A stretch of DNA of 64,000 bases. Source: Nocardioides sp. 1609. Its GTDB lineage: Bacteria; Actinomycetota; Actinomycetes; Propionibacteriales; Nocardioidaceae. The notes beneath the pieces were generated by a model that saw nothing but the letters and a program-made list of their open reading frames with translations, ran no database searches and had not been told where the DNA came from. Below are positions 7,117 to 19,349 of this stretch, one piece after another (the first letter of the stretch is position 1; every line of letters starts with the position of its first letter). Position numbers and translations under genes: made by a program. Where the stretch lies: NCBI RefSeq assembly GCF_004522105.1, contig NZ_SPUJ01000001.1, positions 1 to 64,000 on the forward strand, given 5' to 3'.

Positions 7117-9237
7117 ATGTCCAACCTCCTCTACCGGCTCGGCCGGTCTGCCGCGACCCGGCCCTGGGTCGCCATCGGTGCGTGGGTCGTCCTCGCGCTC
7201 GTCGTCGTCACCTCCTCCGTCACCCTCGGGCGCGACCTGGAGGAGAGCTTCGAGGCGCCGGGCCTCGACTCCCACCGCGCTGCGGAGCTGCTCGACGAGG
7301 CGCAGGCCGACGAGGGCGGGATCACTGCCCACGTCGTCCTCGAGGCGCCGGACGCCGCCGCGCAGCTGGCGCCGGTGGAGGCCGCTCTCTCGGAGCTCCC
7401 GCACGTGCTGGGCACGTCGAGCACCGTGTCGCCGGACAGGGACATCGCGCTGGTGCGCGTGCGGTACCCGGCGATCGAGCACCTCGGGAAGGCCGACCTG
7501 GACAACCTCAAGGACGCCGTCACCGAGCTGCTTGCCGAGTCGTCGCTGACGCTCGAGACCGGGGGCGACCTGTTCTTCGCCTTCGAGGAAGCACCCACCG
7601 GGCTCGGGGAGGTCGCCGGGATCGTCGTCGCGATGATCGTCCTGCTGATCGCGTTCGGCTCCTTCGTCGCGATGGGTCTGCCGATCGGGCTGGCGCTGTT
7701 CGGCCTGGTCGTCGGCGTCACGTCGATGAAGCTCGTGACCTACGTCGTCGACGTCCCGGCGTGGGCGCCGCAGCTGGCGGCCATGGTCGGGCTCGGCGTC
7801 GGCATCGACTACGCGCTCTTCCTGGTCACCCGGCACCGCGAGCACCTGGCCCTGGGGATGCCGGTCGCAGAAGCGGTCGGCCGAGCCATGGCCACGGCAG
7901 GGCAGGCGGTGATCTTCGCCGGCGGCACGGTCGTCGTGGCGATCCTCGGGTTGCTCGTCGCGGGGATCCCGTTCGTCACCGGTGGTGGGGTCGCCATCTC
8001 CGCGATGGTGCTCGTCATGGTGCTCGCCTCGGTCACCCTGCTGCCGGCGCTGCTCGGACTTGCCGGGCACCGGATCAACGGCCGCCGGCGCACGCAGCAC
8101 CGGCCGAGCACCGGCTGGTACCGGTGGGGCGCTCACGTGACCCGCAACGCGACGGCGTACCTGGTCGGCGGAGCGGCCCTCATGGTCGCCCTGGCCGCGC
8201 CCGTCCTCGCGCTCGACCTGGGCTTCCCCGACGACGGGACCAAGCCCGGGTCGAGGACCGAACGACGGGCCTACGACCTCATCGCCGACGGCTTCGGCCC
8301 CGGGGCGAACGGACCTCTGGTGATCGCGATCGACATCTCGCAGGACGGGGCCGTCGTGGCGCCGCTCGCCGAGGCCGTGGCGGCCGACCCGGGCATCACC
8401 TCCGTCGGCGAGCCGACCATCGACCCCGGTGCAGGCGTGGCGACCATGGTGGCGCAGCCGACCACCTCGCCCCAGGACGAGGCCACCCAGGAGACCGTCG
8501 CGCGGCTCCGGAGCGACGTCTTCCCGCGGGTGCTCGACGACAGCTCCGCCACCGCCCACGTGGGCGGGCAGACCGCGACCTTCGCCGACCTCGGTGCCCG
8601 CGTGCAGGAGCGGATGCTGCGCTTCGTGGCGGCGGTGCTGCTGCTCTCCTTCCTCCTGCTCACGTCGCTGTTCCGCTCGGTCCTGGTGCCGCTGAAGGCG
8701 GTCGTGCTGAACCTGCTGAGCGTCGGTGCGGCGTACGGCGTGCTCGTCATGGTCTTCCAGTGGGGCTGGGCGGCCGGCCTCATCGGGGTCGAGTCGACGG
8801 TGCCGATCGTGTCGTTCATCCCGTTGTTCATGTTCGCGATCCTGTTCGGGCTCTCCATGGACTACGAGGTCTTCCTGCTGTCGCGGGTGCGCGAGGAGTA
8901 CCGCCGCCACGGCGACACGACCCGCGCGGTCATCGAGGGGATCGCAGGCACCGGGCGCACCATCACCGCGGCTGCGCTGATCATGGTGGCGGTCTTCTCG
9001 GGCTTCGTCCTGGGCAGCGACCCGGTCGTGAAGATGATGGGAGTGGGACTGGCCACGGCCATCTTCCTCGACGCGACCGTCGTCCGCCTGGTGCTCGTCC
9101 CGGCCACCATGAAGGTCCTCGGCGACGCGAACTGGTGGCTGCCACGGTGGCTGGACCGGCTGCTGCCGGAGCTGGACCCGGCGTTGGTGGAGAAGCCGGT
9201 GGAGGTGGCGGCGGGCCGACCACCGCTGGCTTCCTAG
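7117..9237 (+). CDS. MMPL/RND-family membrane transporter
   Basis: This 706-aa transporter has the duplicated MMPL architecture: TM1 near the N-terminus, an extracytoplasmic domain, a five-helix bundle, then the same again. The MMPL Asp-Tyr motifs occur in both halves: GVGIDYALFLVTRHREH (about 225-241) and GLSMDYEVFLLSRVREEY (about 575-592). Actinobacterial MMPL proteins export lipids or drugs using the proton gradient. I take the ATG at 7117; GGAGG lies only 1 nt upstream, which is unusually close, and an in-frame GTG at 7075 is an alternative. It is divergent from a two-component system, as commonly seen for inducible exporters. A bidirectional hairpin follows the stop. Confidence 0.9.
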   Translation: MSNLLYRLGRSAATRPWVAIGAWVVLALVVVTSSVTLGRDLEESFEAPGLDSHRAAELLDEAQADEGGITAHVVLEAPDAAAQLAPVEAALSELPHVLGTSSTVSPDRDIALVRVRYPAIEHLGKADLDNLKDAVTELLAESSLTLETGGDLFFAFEEAPTGLGEVAGIVVAMIVLLIAFGSFVAMGLPIGLALFGLVVGVTSMKLVTYVVDVPAWAPQLAAMVGLGVGIDYALFLVTRHREHLALGMPVAEAVGRAMATAGQAVIFAGGTVVVAILGLLVAGIPFVTGGGVAISAMVLVMVLASVTLLPALLGLAGHRINGRRRTQHRPSTGWYRWGAHVTRNATAYLVGGAALMVALAAPVLALDLGFPDDGTKPGSRTERRAYDLIADGFGPGANGPLVIAIDISQDGAVVAPLAEAVAADPGITSVGEPTIDPGAGVATMVAQPTTSPQDEATQETVARLRSDVFPRVLDDSSATAHVGGQTATFADLGARVQERMLRFVAAVLLLSFLLLTSLFRSVLVPLKAVVLNLLSVGAAYGVLVMVFQWGWAAGLIGVESTVPIVSFIPLFMFAILFGLSMDYEVFLLSRVREEYRRHGDTTRAVIEGIAGTGRTITAAALIMVAVFSGFVLGSDPVVKMMGVGLATAIFLDATVVRLVLVPATMKVLGDANWWLPRWLDRLLPELDPALVEKPVEVAAGRPPLAS

Positions 9238-9256
9238 GGGGTCGGGTGCCCCGTGG

Positions 9257-9292
9257 GCGAGCGGACGCCGGGTCTCCCCGACGTCCGCTCGC
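9257..9292. terminator. Hairpin between convergent MMPL and secreted-protein genes
   Basis: GCGAGCGGACG (9257-9267) and CGTCCGCTCGC (9282-9292) are perfect 11-bp arms with a 14-nt loop. It sits 20 bp past the MMPL stop and 20 bp past the stop of the convergent gene. It could terminate both, although neither side shows a long U-tract. Confidence 0.6.
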
Positions 9293-9312
9293 GTGGCGGG
9301 CGGGGAACGGGG

Positions 9313-9825
9313 TCAGCCGACCACGGCGCAGGTGGCCGTCGCGCGCAGGGTCTTGGTGGAGCCGGTGTTGTTCATGCCGTAGGCGATGCCGCTGTCCAGG
9401 CTCGAGCTGATCCACGTGGACGTCCCCTCCACGCTGGCCGTCCAGTCCGCGGCGATGCCCAGCACCTTCGTCCCCGCGGGGCAGGCGACCACCACGTTCC
9501 CGCCGGTGCCGGCCGAGATGTTCTTGGTGTTCTCGACGCGCTCCAGCCCGCTGATGCCGGACGGACCGATCGGACCGGCCGGACCGGATCCGCCCTTGAG
9601 CTTGGCGATCGTCGCGGCGCTCAGGTCGGCCGCGGTGAGGGCGCGGTTCTTGACGTCCTTGCCGGTGATGCTCTTGTTCTTGATGTCAGCCGAGGCCACG
9701 GAGCCGTTCTTGATGTCGGCCCCGGTGATCAGGGCGCCGGCGACGGCTCCGGTGGAGGCCGAGACCGCGACGACGGCGGCGAGGACAGCGGCGGCGGGCA
9801 GGACCCGGACGAGCTTGGTGTTCAC
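9313..9825 (-). CDS. Secreted protein with collagen-like segment and DIKN-type repeats
   Basis: This 170-aa protein has a signal peptide (NTKLVRVLPAAAVLAAVVAV, cleavage near ASTGAVAG). A repeated module of about 10 residues follows: ITGADIKNGSV, ASADIKNKSI, TGKDVKNRAL and TAADLSAAT. Then comes a short Gly-Pro-rich collagen-like stretch (GPAGPIGPSG, about residues 82-91) and a C-terminal domain with two Cys that may form a disulphide. The GTG start is chosen because GAAGGAAC is upstream and the signal peptide starts there; a longer frame to 9906 has no signal-like start. Proteins of this layout are common surface or exosporium-like proteins in actinobacteria; no precise function is known. Confidence 0.75.
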   Translation of the reverse strand: MNTKLVRVLPAAAVLAAVVAVSASTGAVAGALITGADIKNGSVASADIKNKSITGKDVKNRALTAADLSAATIAKLKGGSGPAGPIGPSGISGLERVENTKNISAGTGGNVVVACPAGTKVLGIAADWTASVEGTSTWISSSLDSGIAYGMNNTGSTKTLRATATCAVVG

Positions 9826-10088
9826 GGTGGTGTTCCTTCTCAGGTGTCTGTGGTGACCGGTGGGCCCGGCAACGTGCCGGACGCCGTGTGAGCGACGTGG
9901 GTTCACGTCGCACGACGGGACGCTAGGAGCCCCGGACGATGCTCGCTATCCACGATGCGCGGGCAGCATCCGCCGAGCGCGGCCGGTCGGTCGTCCGAGA
10001 AGTACGTTCCAGATCGACGTCACGCGTGCGATGATCGCGAGGCCTCTGGTCAGGGGGTGTTCGGGAGCCCACGAGGAGGTCCAGGTCG

Positions 10089-11051
10089 ATGACTCGGCCC
10101 CTGCTCACCGCGTACCGCAGGATCGCCACGACCGACATGGACCAGGCGCGCCTCGACCTGTCCGAGCACTTCTGCCCCCACGTGCTCGAGCCCCGGGGGC
10201 GCGACAGGCCTCTCGACGTCATCCACAACGCAGCCGTGATCGGTCCGTCCGTCACGCTCAACTACCTGACGTACGGCAACGGGATGCGCATCACTCCCGG
10301 GACGTTCGACCACTTCTACCTCGTCAAGGTCCCGCTCGCCGGCACGGCCCGCGTGCGGGTGGGCGACCGGGTGGTGCACTCCACCCGCAACCGCGCCTCG
10401 ATCGGCTCCCCCACCGAGCCGGTCGACATGATGTGGAGCGAGGGCTGCGAGCAGCTGCTCGTCTACCTCCGGCGCGCCGCCGTCGAGGACCTGGCGAGTG
10501 GCGACGGTGACGCCGCTCCCGTCGTGTTCGACCCGACGATGGACCTCGAGGCCCCCTCCGCCCGCTCGTGGTTGCGTCTGGTGCACCTGGCGGTCGACGA
10601 CATGGAAGCCGGCGGCGCGTTGTTCCGCTCACCCCTCGCGGCCGTGCACTTCGAGCAGACCCTGATCTCCGGACTGCTGGCCCTGCAGCCCAACTCCGCG
10701 CAGGAGGTGGAACAGCCGACGCGGGCGTGCCCACCCGCCGTCCGCGCCGTCGTGGACCTCATCGAGGGCCAGCCGGAGCACGCCTGGACGATCGCCGGGC
10801 TCGCGCGGCACGCGGGGGTCTCGCCGCGCACCCTCCAGGAGGCGTTCCAGCGAGAGCTGGGCATGAGCCCGCTGGAGCGGTTGCGGCGCACGCGGCTGGA
10901 GCGAGCGCGCCGCGACCTCGTCTCTGCCGATCCCGCACGGACCTCGGTCACCGACATCGCGGCCCGTTGGGGCTTCTTCCACCTCGGCAGGTTCGCGCAG
11001 ACCTACCGGGCGAGGTACCAGGAGCTCCCCTCGCAGACCTTGGCTGGCTGA
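10089..11051 (+). CDS. AraC-family transcriptional regulator
   Basis: This 320-aa protein has an N-terminal AraC_binding_2-type domain (about 20-190) and a C-terminal double HTH (about 225-320) with WTIAGLARHAGVSPRTLQEAF and VTDIAARWGFFHLGRFAQTYR. Typical family members activate catabolic genes. GGAGGTCC about 7 nt upstream supports the ATG. The 263 bp upstream, shared with the divergent secreted-protein gene, contains no promoter I can define. The downstream neighbour is a convergent hybrid histidine kinase, so no obvious target operon is adjacent. Confidence 0.9.
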   Translation: MTRPLLTAYRRIATTDMDQARLDLSEHFCPHVLEPRGRDRPLDVIHNAAVIGPSVTLNYLTYGNGMRITPGTFDHFYLVKVPLAGTARVRVGDRVVHSTRNRASIGSPTEPVDMMWSEGCEQLLVYLRRAAVEDLASGDGDAAPVVFDPTMDLEAPSARSWLRLVHLAVDDMEAGGALFRSPLAAVHFEQTLISGLLALQPNSAQEVEQPTRACPPAVRAVVDLIEGQPEHAWTIAGLARHAGVSPRTLQEAFQRELGMSPLERLRRTRLERARRDLVSADPARTSVTDIAARWGFFHLGRFAQTYRARYQELPSQTLAG

Positions 11052-11120
11052 GGTCGAGGGCGGCGCCCCAGGCGCTGCGCGGGGGTCGTGGCCGCGGGAC
11101 GACGCGGACTCGGCTCGGGC

Positions 11121-14327
<3,207 letters not shown>

Positions 14328-14385
14328 CCCTCCACGGTGCCAGACGTCGCGCTGAAGTGGACGAGAAGAGGTCTGACTCGGGACG

Positions 14386-15312
14386 ATGCGTCGCCGTTCG
14401 CGCGGCGATGACTTCAGGTCGGTGGGCCGGTCCAAGGGGCATGACCCGAACCGAGCGCCCCGTCGCACCCACGTCGTGGGCGAGGGCGACGATCTCCTCC
14501 ACTACGACGTCCACGGTGTTCTCGCCACAGCCCATCCCGACCGCCCGGTCCTGATGGCGTTCGCCAACCCGATGGCGGCAGACGCGTTCTCCGCGCTCGC
14601 GGCCGAGATCACCGATCGGCCGGTCGTCACCCTCGACCCGCGCGGGTCGGGTCGGAACCCCGCGGGCGACAGTCCGCTGACCGCGGAGCAGCACGCCGAG
14701 GACCTGCACCGGGTGGTCGAGGCGCTCGACGTCGGCGCCGTCGACGCCTTCGGGTCCAGCGGTGGCGCCGTGTGCCTGCTCGCCCTGCTCGCCGCGCACC
14801 CTGGTGACATCCGCCGAGCCGTCGTGCACGAACCTCCACTGGTCGACACCATCGCCGACGGCGACGTCGTGCTCGCCGCGTGCCAGGACATCCGCGACAC
14901 CTACGACCGAGCCGGCGAGGGGGCTGCGATGGCCAAGTTCGTCGCGCTCGTCATGGCCGTCGAGCCCCTCGCGGAGGACTACCTCGATCGACCGGCGCCC
15001 GATCCGGTCGCGCTCGGGATGAGTGCCGAGGACGACGGCAGCCGCACGAGCCCGCTCCTGCGCAACATGCCCGCGGTCAACGCCTACGTGCCTGCCTACG
15101 CGGCGCTCGCCGGCCTGGGTGACCGCGTCCGTGTAGCGGTCGGCGAGGAGTCCGGCCAGGAGGTCGCGGCCCGTGGCGGATACGGCCTGGCCGAACGAAT
15201 CGGCCGTGCGCCCGACCTGTTCCCGAGCCACCACGCGGGCTTCACCGGTGAGGGCCACTACCCGGGGAAGCCTGCCCAGTTCGCCGCCCGGCTGCGCGAG
15301 GTGCTGGGCTGA
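14386..15312 (+). CDS. Alpha/beta hydrolase-fold protein
   Basis: This frame of up to 308 aa has the alpha/beta-hydrolase pattern: VLMAFANPMAADAF (oxyanion-loop region), VVTLDPRGSGRN, and the nucleophile-elbow region DAFGSSGGAVCLLALL (Ser in GSSGG). A C-terminal His occurs in PSHHAGFTGEGHY. An acid residue is likely between them. Similar proteins act as small esterases or haloperoxidase-like enzymes; the substrate is unknown. The start is ambiguous: ATG 14386 gives a basic, low-complexity N-terminus, while GTG 14476 (VGEGDDLLHYDVHG) matches the usual family N-terminus better. It is divergent from the hybrid kinase, and the longer form nearly abuts that gene. Confidence 0.8.
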   Translation: MRRRSRGDDFRSVGRSKGHDPNRAPRRTHVVGEGDDLLHYDVHGVLATAHPDRPVLMAFANPMAADAFSALAAEITDRPVVTLDPRGSGRNPAGDSPLTAEQHAEDLHRVVEALDVGAVDAFGSSGGAVCLLALLAAHPGDIRRAVVHEPPLVDTIADGDVVLAACQDIRDTYDRAGEGAAMAKFVALVMAVEPLAEDYLDRPAPDPVALGMSAEDDGSRTSPLLRNMPAVNAYVPAYAALAGLGDRVRVAVGEESGQEVAARGGYGLAERIGRAPDLFPSHHAGFTGEGHYPGKPAQFAARLREVLG

Positions 15313-15507
15313 GGCTCACGCCAGCGACCCGCCTGTGCTCGATCTCGACGCTGCTGGTGGCCCGGCCACGACGTCAGCCGTGGCCGCTGTGGGCCGGCCC
15401 TCAGCGGCTACGACCCGACCTACGAGGCGAAGCGCCCGATCACCGCGACGGACGGACGCAGCACGGCCACCCGCTCAGTCACGCACGGGGGCAGGCCGTA
15501 GCAACGA

Positions 15508-15547
15508 AACAGCCCCCGACCTGCGTCTCCGCAGGTCAGGGGCTGTT
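15508..15547 (-). terminator. Strong intrinsic terminator of the initiator tRNA gene
   Basis: An inverted repeat of 18-nt arms with a single mismatch: AACAGCCCC plus GACCTGCG pairs with CGCAGGTC plus GGGGCTGTT around a TCTC loop. It starts 10 bp past the 3' end of the minus-strand tRNA, and on that strand it is followed by TTTCGTT. This is a classic tRNA terminator, and it may also block readthrough from the plus-strand hydrolase. Confidence 0.85.
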
Positions 15548-15556
15548 CCTCATGTG

Positions 15557-15630
15557 TAGCGGGGGCAGGATTTGAACCTGCGACCTCTGGGTTATGAGCC
15601 CAGCGAGCTACCGAGCTGCTCCACCCCGCG
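15557..15630 (-). tRNA. Initiator tRNA-Met (anticodon CAT)
   Basis: The minus strand folds as a cloverleaf. The acceptor 5' strand CGCGGGG pairs with CCCCGCT leaving an unpaired 1-72 position. The anticodon stem GGG/CCC encloses CTCATAA, and the T-arm is GCAGG-TTCAAAT-CCTGC. The unpaired 1-72 position and three G-C pairs in the anticodon stem are the hallmarks of initiator rather than elongator tRNA-Met. CCA is not encoded (the sequence continues A-CAC). An upstream promoter and a downstream hairpin define a single-gene unit. Confidence 0.95.
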
Positions 15631-15642
15631 TCGGTGAACAGA

Positions 15643-15671
15643 ACATTACCGGGTGGGTGGCGCGGGCCCAA
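15643..15671 (-). promoter_or_regulatory. Promoter of the initiator tRNA gene
   Basis: On the minus strand, -35 TTGGGC (15666-15671) is followed by a 17-bp spacer and -10 TAATGT (15643-15648). Transcription would begin about 6 nt before the tRNA 5' end at 15630. The fit in position and spacing is good; the -35 is imperfect. Confidence 0.6.
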
Positions 15672-15684
15672 ATCGGGGTCCGGT

Positions 15685-18600
15685 TCAGCTCCCCCCGGCC
15701 GCCGAGGGGTCCTCGGTCGGGGTGTCCGTGGCGCCCTCGGAGGGTGTGTCGGCCGCGCCGCCCTCCTCGTCCTTGATCTGGTCGCGCAGGCGGATCACGG
15801 CGGCCAGCGCGGCCTCGGCGTCGCCGATGCGCGCCTGGTAGGTCGCCAGGTCCTGGTCGGCGAGCGCCGCCTCGGCTGCGGTGAACGCCGCCTGCGCCTC
15901 CTCGAGCTTCTGGTCGAGCTGCTCCTGGAGGGTCCCGGTCCCGCCGGAGGGCGGCGTGGGATCCGGGTCGGTCTCGGGCGGGATAGTCGTCGTGCCACCG
16001 AACGCGTCCGCGAGCGCCTCCTGGAAGGTCGCACCGATGCCGACGTCGCTGCCGTACTTCACCAGGACCCGCCGGAGCTCGGGATAGCTGGCGCCGGCGG
16101 CCTGCCGCGAGACGTAGACCGGCTGCACGTAGAGCAGGCCACGACCCACCGGCAGGGTGAGCAGGTTGCCGTAGTCGACCTGGGACTCGCCCTGGGTGAA
16201 CGGCAGCAGGGCGTCTCGGACCTGGTTGTCGGACTGGAAGTCGTTGGCGACCTGCCCCGGGCCGCGGGCCTGCTCGTCGCCCTCGGTGGCCTCGTCGGCG
16301 CCCACGATCTCGCGCACCCGGATGGTGCCGTAGGAGTCCTGGGTGGCGTCGGAGTCGACCGACACGAACGAGGCCAGGTTGTTGCGGCCGTAGGGCACGT
16401 AGACGGTGCTCAGCGAGTACGCCGAGGCCGTGGTCGCGTCGTCCTCCTGACCCGGGACGAAGAGCCGGTACGGCGCCTGGAACGTGTTCGTCGTCTGCGG
16501 GTCGTTCGGCACGGACCAGCGGTCGTTGTTCTGGTACCAGTCGCTGGCGTTCTCGACGTGGTAGCGCGCGTACTGGTAGCGCTGCACCTTGAAGAGGTCG
16601 ACCGGGTAGCGCACGTGCTCGAGCAGTTCGTCGGACATCTGGTCCCGGTCGAGCACCGTGTCGGGGAACGCGCCGCGCCAGGCCTTGAGCATCGGGTCTT
16701 CCTCGTCCCAGGCGTACAGCTTGACGGTGCCGTCGTAGGCGTCGACGGTGGCCTTCACGGCGTTGCGCATGTAGTTGACCTCATCGGTCGGCACGGTCTG
16801 CAGCCCGTTGTCGAGCTGCTGCGCGTCCGCGGTCATCGTCTCGAACGACGCGCGCTGCGAGTTCGGGAAGCGGTCGGTCGTCGTGTAGCCGTCGACGATC
16901 CACTGGATCCGGCCTTCGACGATCGCCGGGTAGGGGTCGCCGTCGACGGTCAACCACGGCGCGACCTTCTCCACGCGCTCGGCGGGCTGGCGCACGTAGA
17001 GCACCTGCGAGTTGTCGTGGACCCGGCCCGAGAGCAGGAAGTTCGGCTCCCCGAACTTGATCGCGAACATCAGCTGGTTGAAGGCGCTGCCGACCGAGGC
17101 GTCGCCCTGGCCGTCGTAGGTCGTGAGCTCGCCGAGCTCGGAGCCCGGCGTCGGCAGGTTGAGCTCGACCTCGGTGTCGGATTCCTCCGGCTGACCCACG
17201 ACGGAGTAGTCGGGGCTCAGCTCGCCGTAGTACACCCGGCTCTCGAATGCCCCGAGCGCCGACGACAGGTCGTCCTCGCCGGCGTTGATGCCCTGTGCCC
17301 ACTCGAGGCGCCCCGACGAGGCCGACTCCTGGTCGCCCGAGGTGTCGTCCTGGACCGTGTTCTGCGCGTCGCGCTGGTTGGCGTAGGCCGCGATGATCCC
17401 GTTGCCGTGGGTGTAGACGGTGTGGAGGTTCGACCAGTTGCGGGCGTCCTCGCTCAGCTTGGACTGGTCGAGCTCGCGGACGCCGAGGACGACCGCGCGG
17501 TCGTTGCCCTCGATCTCGTAGCGGTCGACGTCGAGCACGTCCGGCACCGAGTAGTAGGCGCGCTCCTGCTGGATGTTCTCGAACGCCGACGACACGAGAG
17601 CCGGGTCGACGAGCGGCACCGAGCTCAGCAGGTCCTGGAAGGCGCTCGGGTCCTCCAGCGACGTGGCCGGGGTGTAGGGCTCGGTGACCGTGCCCTCGAG
17701 GTCGTAGGCCATCCGGGTGGCTTCGATGTTCTTCTGGATGTACGGCTCCTCCTTGTCGGCCTCCGACGGCTTGACCTGGAACTGCTGGACGGCGGCCGGG
17801 AAGATCATCCCGATCAGCACCGCCGACAGCGCGAGCAGGGCCAGGCCGATCGAGGGCAGCTGCCAGGTGCGGCGCCAGACGTTGAGGAAGAAGAGGATCG
17901 CGCAGATGACCGCGACGGCCATCAGGATGTTCTTGGCCGGCAGGACGGCGTTCTCCCCGGTGTAGTTCATGCCGGTGAAGAGGCTGTTCTTCTGGGTGAC
18001 CAGGTCGAAGCGGTCGAGGTAGTAGTCGACGCCCTTCGCCAGCACGAACAGGCCGAGGAGCACCGAGAGCTGGGCCTGGGCCGCGCCGGAGAGCTTGTCC
18101 TGGGTGGCCTGGAGGCGGATGCCGCCGTACAGGTAGTGGGTGACGAGGGCGGCGATGATCGCCAGCACCATCGTGGCCATCGTGAAGTCGACGACGAAGT
18201 GCCACCACGGCAGGTCGAAGAGGTAGAACCCGACGTCCTTCTTGAAGTACGGGTCGTCGGTGCCGACCGAGGAGCCGTTGCGCCACAGCAGGAAGGTGCG
18301 CCAGTGACTCATCCCCGAGGCACCGGCGAAGGCACCGACGACGACGGCGATGCCGACGACCAGCCAGGTGCGGATCGGCGTGACCACGTCGCGGTAGCGG
18401 TCGAGGTTCGACTGCTCGCGCGAGGTCGGGCGGAACAGCGGCCGGAACCGGTAGGCGAGGAACACGTTCAGCGCCACCGCTCCCCCGAGCACCACGCCGA
18501 AGGCGAGGAACAGCAGCACGCGGGTCCACAGCATGGTGCTGAAGACCTGGCCGTAGCCGGCGTTGTTGTACCAGATCCGGTCGGTGTAGATCGACGCGAA

Positions 18601-18720
18601 GCCGGTCAGGCCGAACAGGGCGACCACCAGGACGACGGCGGTGATCAGCAGCGCTCGCGAACGTCCTGCTCGGCTCCGGGCGGGTGCCGCCCTCGGGTCG
18701 TCGTCGAACAGGTCGCTCAC
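15685..18720 (-). CDS. UPF0182 (COG1615) large membrane protein
   Basis: This is a 1011-aa protein with about seven transmembrane helices in the first 330 residues, a long extracytoplasmic region (about 340-950) and an acidic/Pro-rich tail followed by a coiled helix. Conserved UPF0182 features are visible: YTDRIWYNNAGYGQVF near the N-terminus, DDPYFKKDVGFYLFDLP, and YVRQPAERVEKVAPWLTVDGDPYP in the extracellular part. The family's molecular role is not established; it is widespread in actinobacteria. It is the last gene of a three-gene unit: its ATG overlaps the stop of the PPA1309-type gene by 4 bp, which in turn overlaps the PDZ protease gene. Confidence 0.93.
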   Translation of the reverse strand: MSDLFDDDPRAAPARSRAGRSRALLITAVVLVVALFGLTGFASIYTDRIWYNNAGYGQVFSTMLWTRVLLFLAFGVVLGGAVALNVFLAYRFRPLFRPTSREQSNLDRYRDVVTPIRTWLVVGIAVVVGAFAGASGMSHWRTFLLWRNGSSVGTDDPYFKKDVGFYLFDLPWWHFVVDFTMATMVLAIIAALVTHYLYGGIRLQATQDKLSGAAQAQLSVLLGLFVLAKGVDYYLDRFDLVTQKNSLFTGMNYTGENAVLPAKNILMAVAVICAILFFLNVWRRTWQLPSIGLALLALSAVLIGMIFPAAVQQFQVKPSEADKEEPYIQKNIEATRMAYDLEGTVTEPYTPATSLEDPSAFQDLLSSVPLVDPALVSSAFENIQQERAYYSVPDVLDVDRYEIEGNDRAVVLGVRELDQSKLSEDARNWSNLHTVYTHGNGIIAAYANQRDAQNTVQDDTSGDQESASSGRLEWAQGINAGEDDLSSALGAFESRVYYGELSPDYSVVGQPEESDTEVELNLPTPGSELGELTTYDGQGDASVGSAFNQLMFAIKFGEPNFLLSGRVHDNSQVLYVRQPAERVEKVAPWLTVDGDPYPAIVEGRIQWIVDGYTTTDRFPNSQRASFETMTADAQQLDNGLQTVPTDEVNYMRNAVKATVDAYDGTVKLYAWDEEDPMLKAWRGAFPDTVLDRDQMSDELLEHVRYPVDLFKVQRYQYARYHVENASDWYQNNDRWSVPNDPQTTNTFQAPYRLFVPGQEDDATTASAYSLSTVYVPYGRNNLASFVSVDSDATQDSYGTIRVREIVGADEATEGDEQARGPGQVANDFQSDNQVRDALLPFTQGESQVDYGNLLTLPVGRGLLYVQPVYVSRQAAGASYPELRRVLVKYGSDVGIGATFQEALADAFGGTTTIPPETDPDPTPPSGGTGTLQEQLDQKLEEAQAAFTAAEAALADQDLATYQARIGDAEAALAAVIRLRDQIKDEEGGAADTPSEGATDTPTEDPSAAGGS

Positions 18721-19349
18721 GGGTTCTCCTCCACCGGCCGGTCGGCCGTCTCGTCTTCGGTGCCATCCGGCTCGGCGTCGTCCAGCGTGGCTTGCAGCAG
18801 CCCGAGCAGCCCCGGCACCAGGTCGACGCCGCCGACCACCGAGGTGTCGTCGTCGTGGGCCTTGAGCCGCAACGCGCAGTACGTCGACCCGGAGCGGGTC
18901 GCGCCCGCGACGATGCGGACCTCCTGGCGGTCGGGGTGGTCGCGGGCGAACTCCTGTGCCCGGACCGGGTCGTCGGGCAGCTCGTCGTCGGAGCCCGGCG
19001 GCAGCACGAGCCGCTCGACCATCGCGGCGACCCCGGTCACCCCGGGCGGCCAGAGGATCGACTCCAGCACCTGCTCCAGCGGGACGGCCGGGTCGAGCGC
19101 GTCCTGCTCGACCGCGGTCAGCGACCCGCGCTCGGCGTCCGCGTCCAGACCCATCATCGACGCCAGCGCCGGCTCCTGGACGACGAGCTGGGCGGTGTCG
19201 ACGAGCGCGTAGAGCCGCGCCGGCTGGTCCCAGCCGTCGGCGGCGAGGAGCCCCTCGATCTCGAGGACGGCGCTCGCGAGCGCCGGGTCGGCGTCGAGGT
19301 CGCCCCAGCGCGGGTCACCGGTGAGGACGTCGTCCGGCTGGTCGGTCAC
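18717..19349 (-). CDS. PPA1309-family conserved hypothetical protein
   Basis: This 210-aa soluble, acidic protein has the central segment ESILWPPGVTGVAAMVERLVLPP and, later, EVRIVAGATRSGSTYCALRLKAHDD. These are features I associate with the actinobacterial PPA1309 family, which is of unknown function. The repeated gene order protease - this - UPF0182 suggests a shared role in handling a membrane or exported substrate (inference). It overlaps both neighbours by 4 bp, so the three proteins are probably made together. No catalytic motif is visible. Confidence 0.7.
   Translation of the reverse strand: MTDQPDDVLTGDPRWGDLDADPALASAVLEIEGLLAADGWDQPARLYALVDTAQLVVQEPALASMMGLDADAERGSLTAVEQDALDPAVPLEQVLESILWPPGVTGVAAMVERLVLPPGSDDELPDDPVRAQEFARDHPDRQEVRIVAGATRSGSTYCALRLKAHDDDTSVVGGVDLVPGLLGLLQATLDDAEPDGTEDETADRPVEENP

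Noticed and set aside
15557..15630. Integration site at the initiator tRNA
   Set aside because: The tRNA has its own promoter and terminator; no integrase, no duplicated tRNA 3' end and no compositional change was seen on either side.
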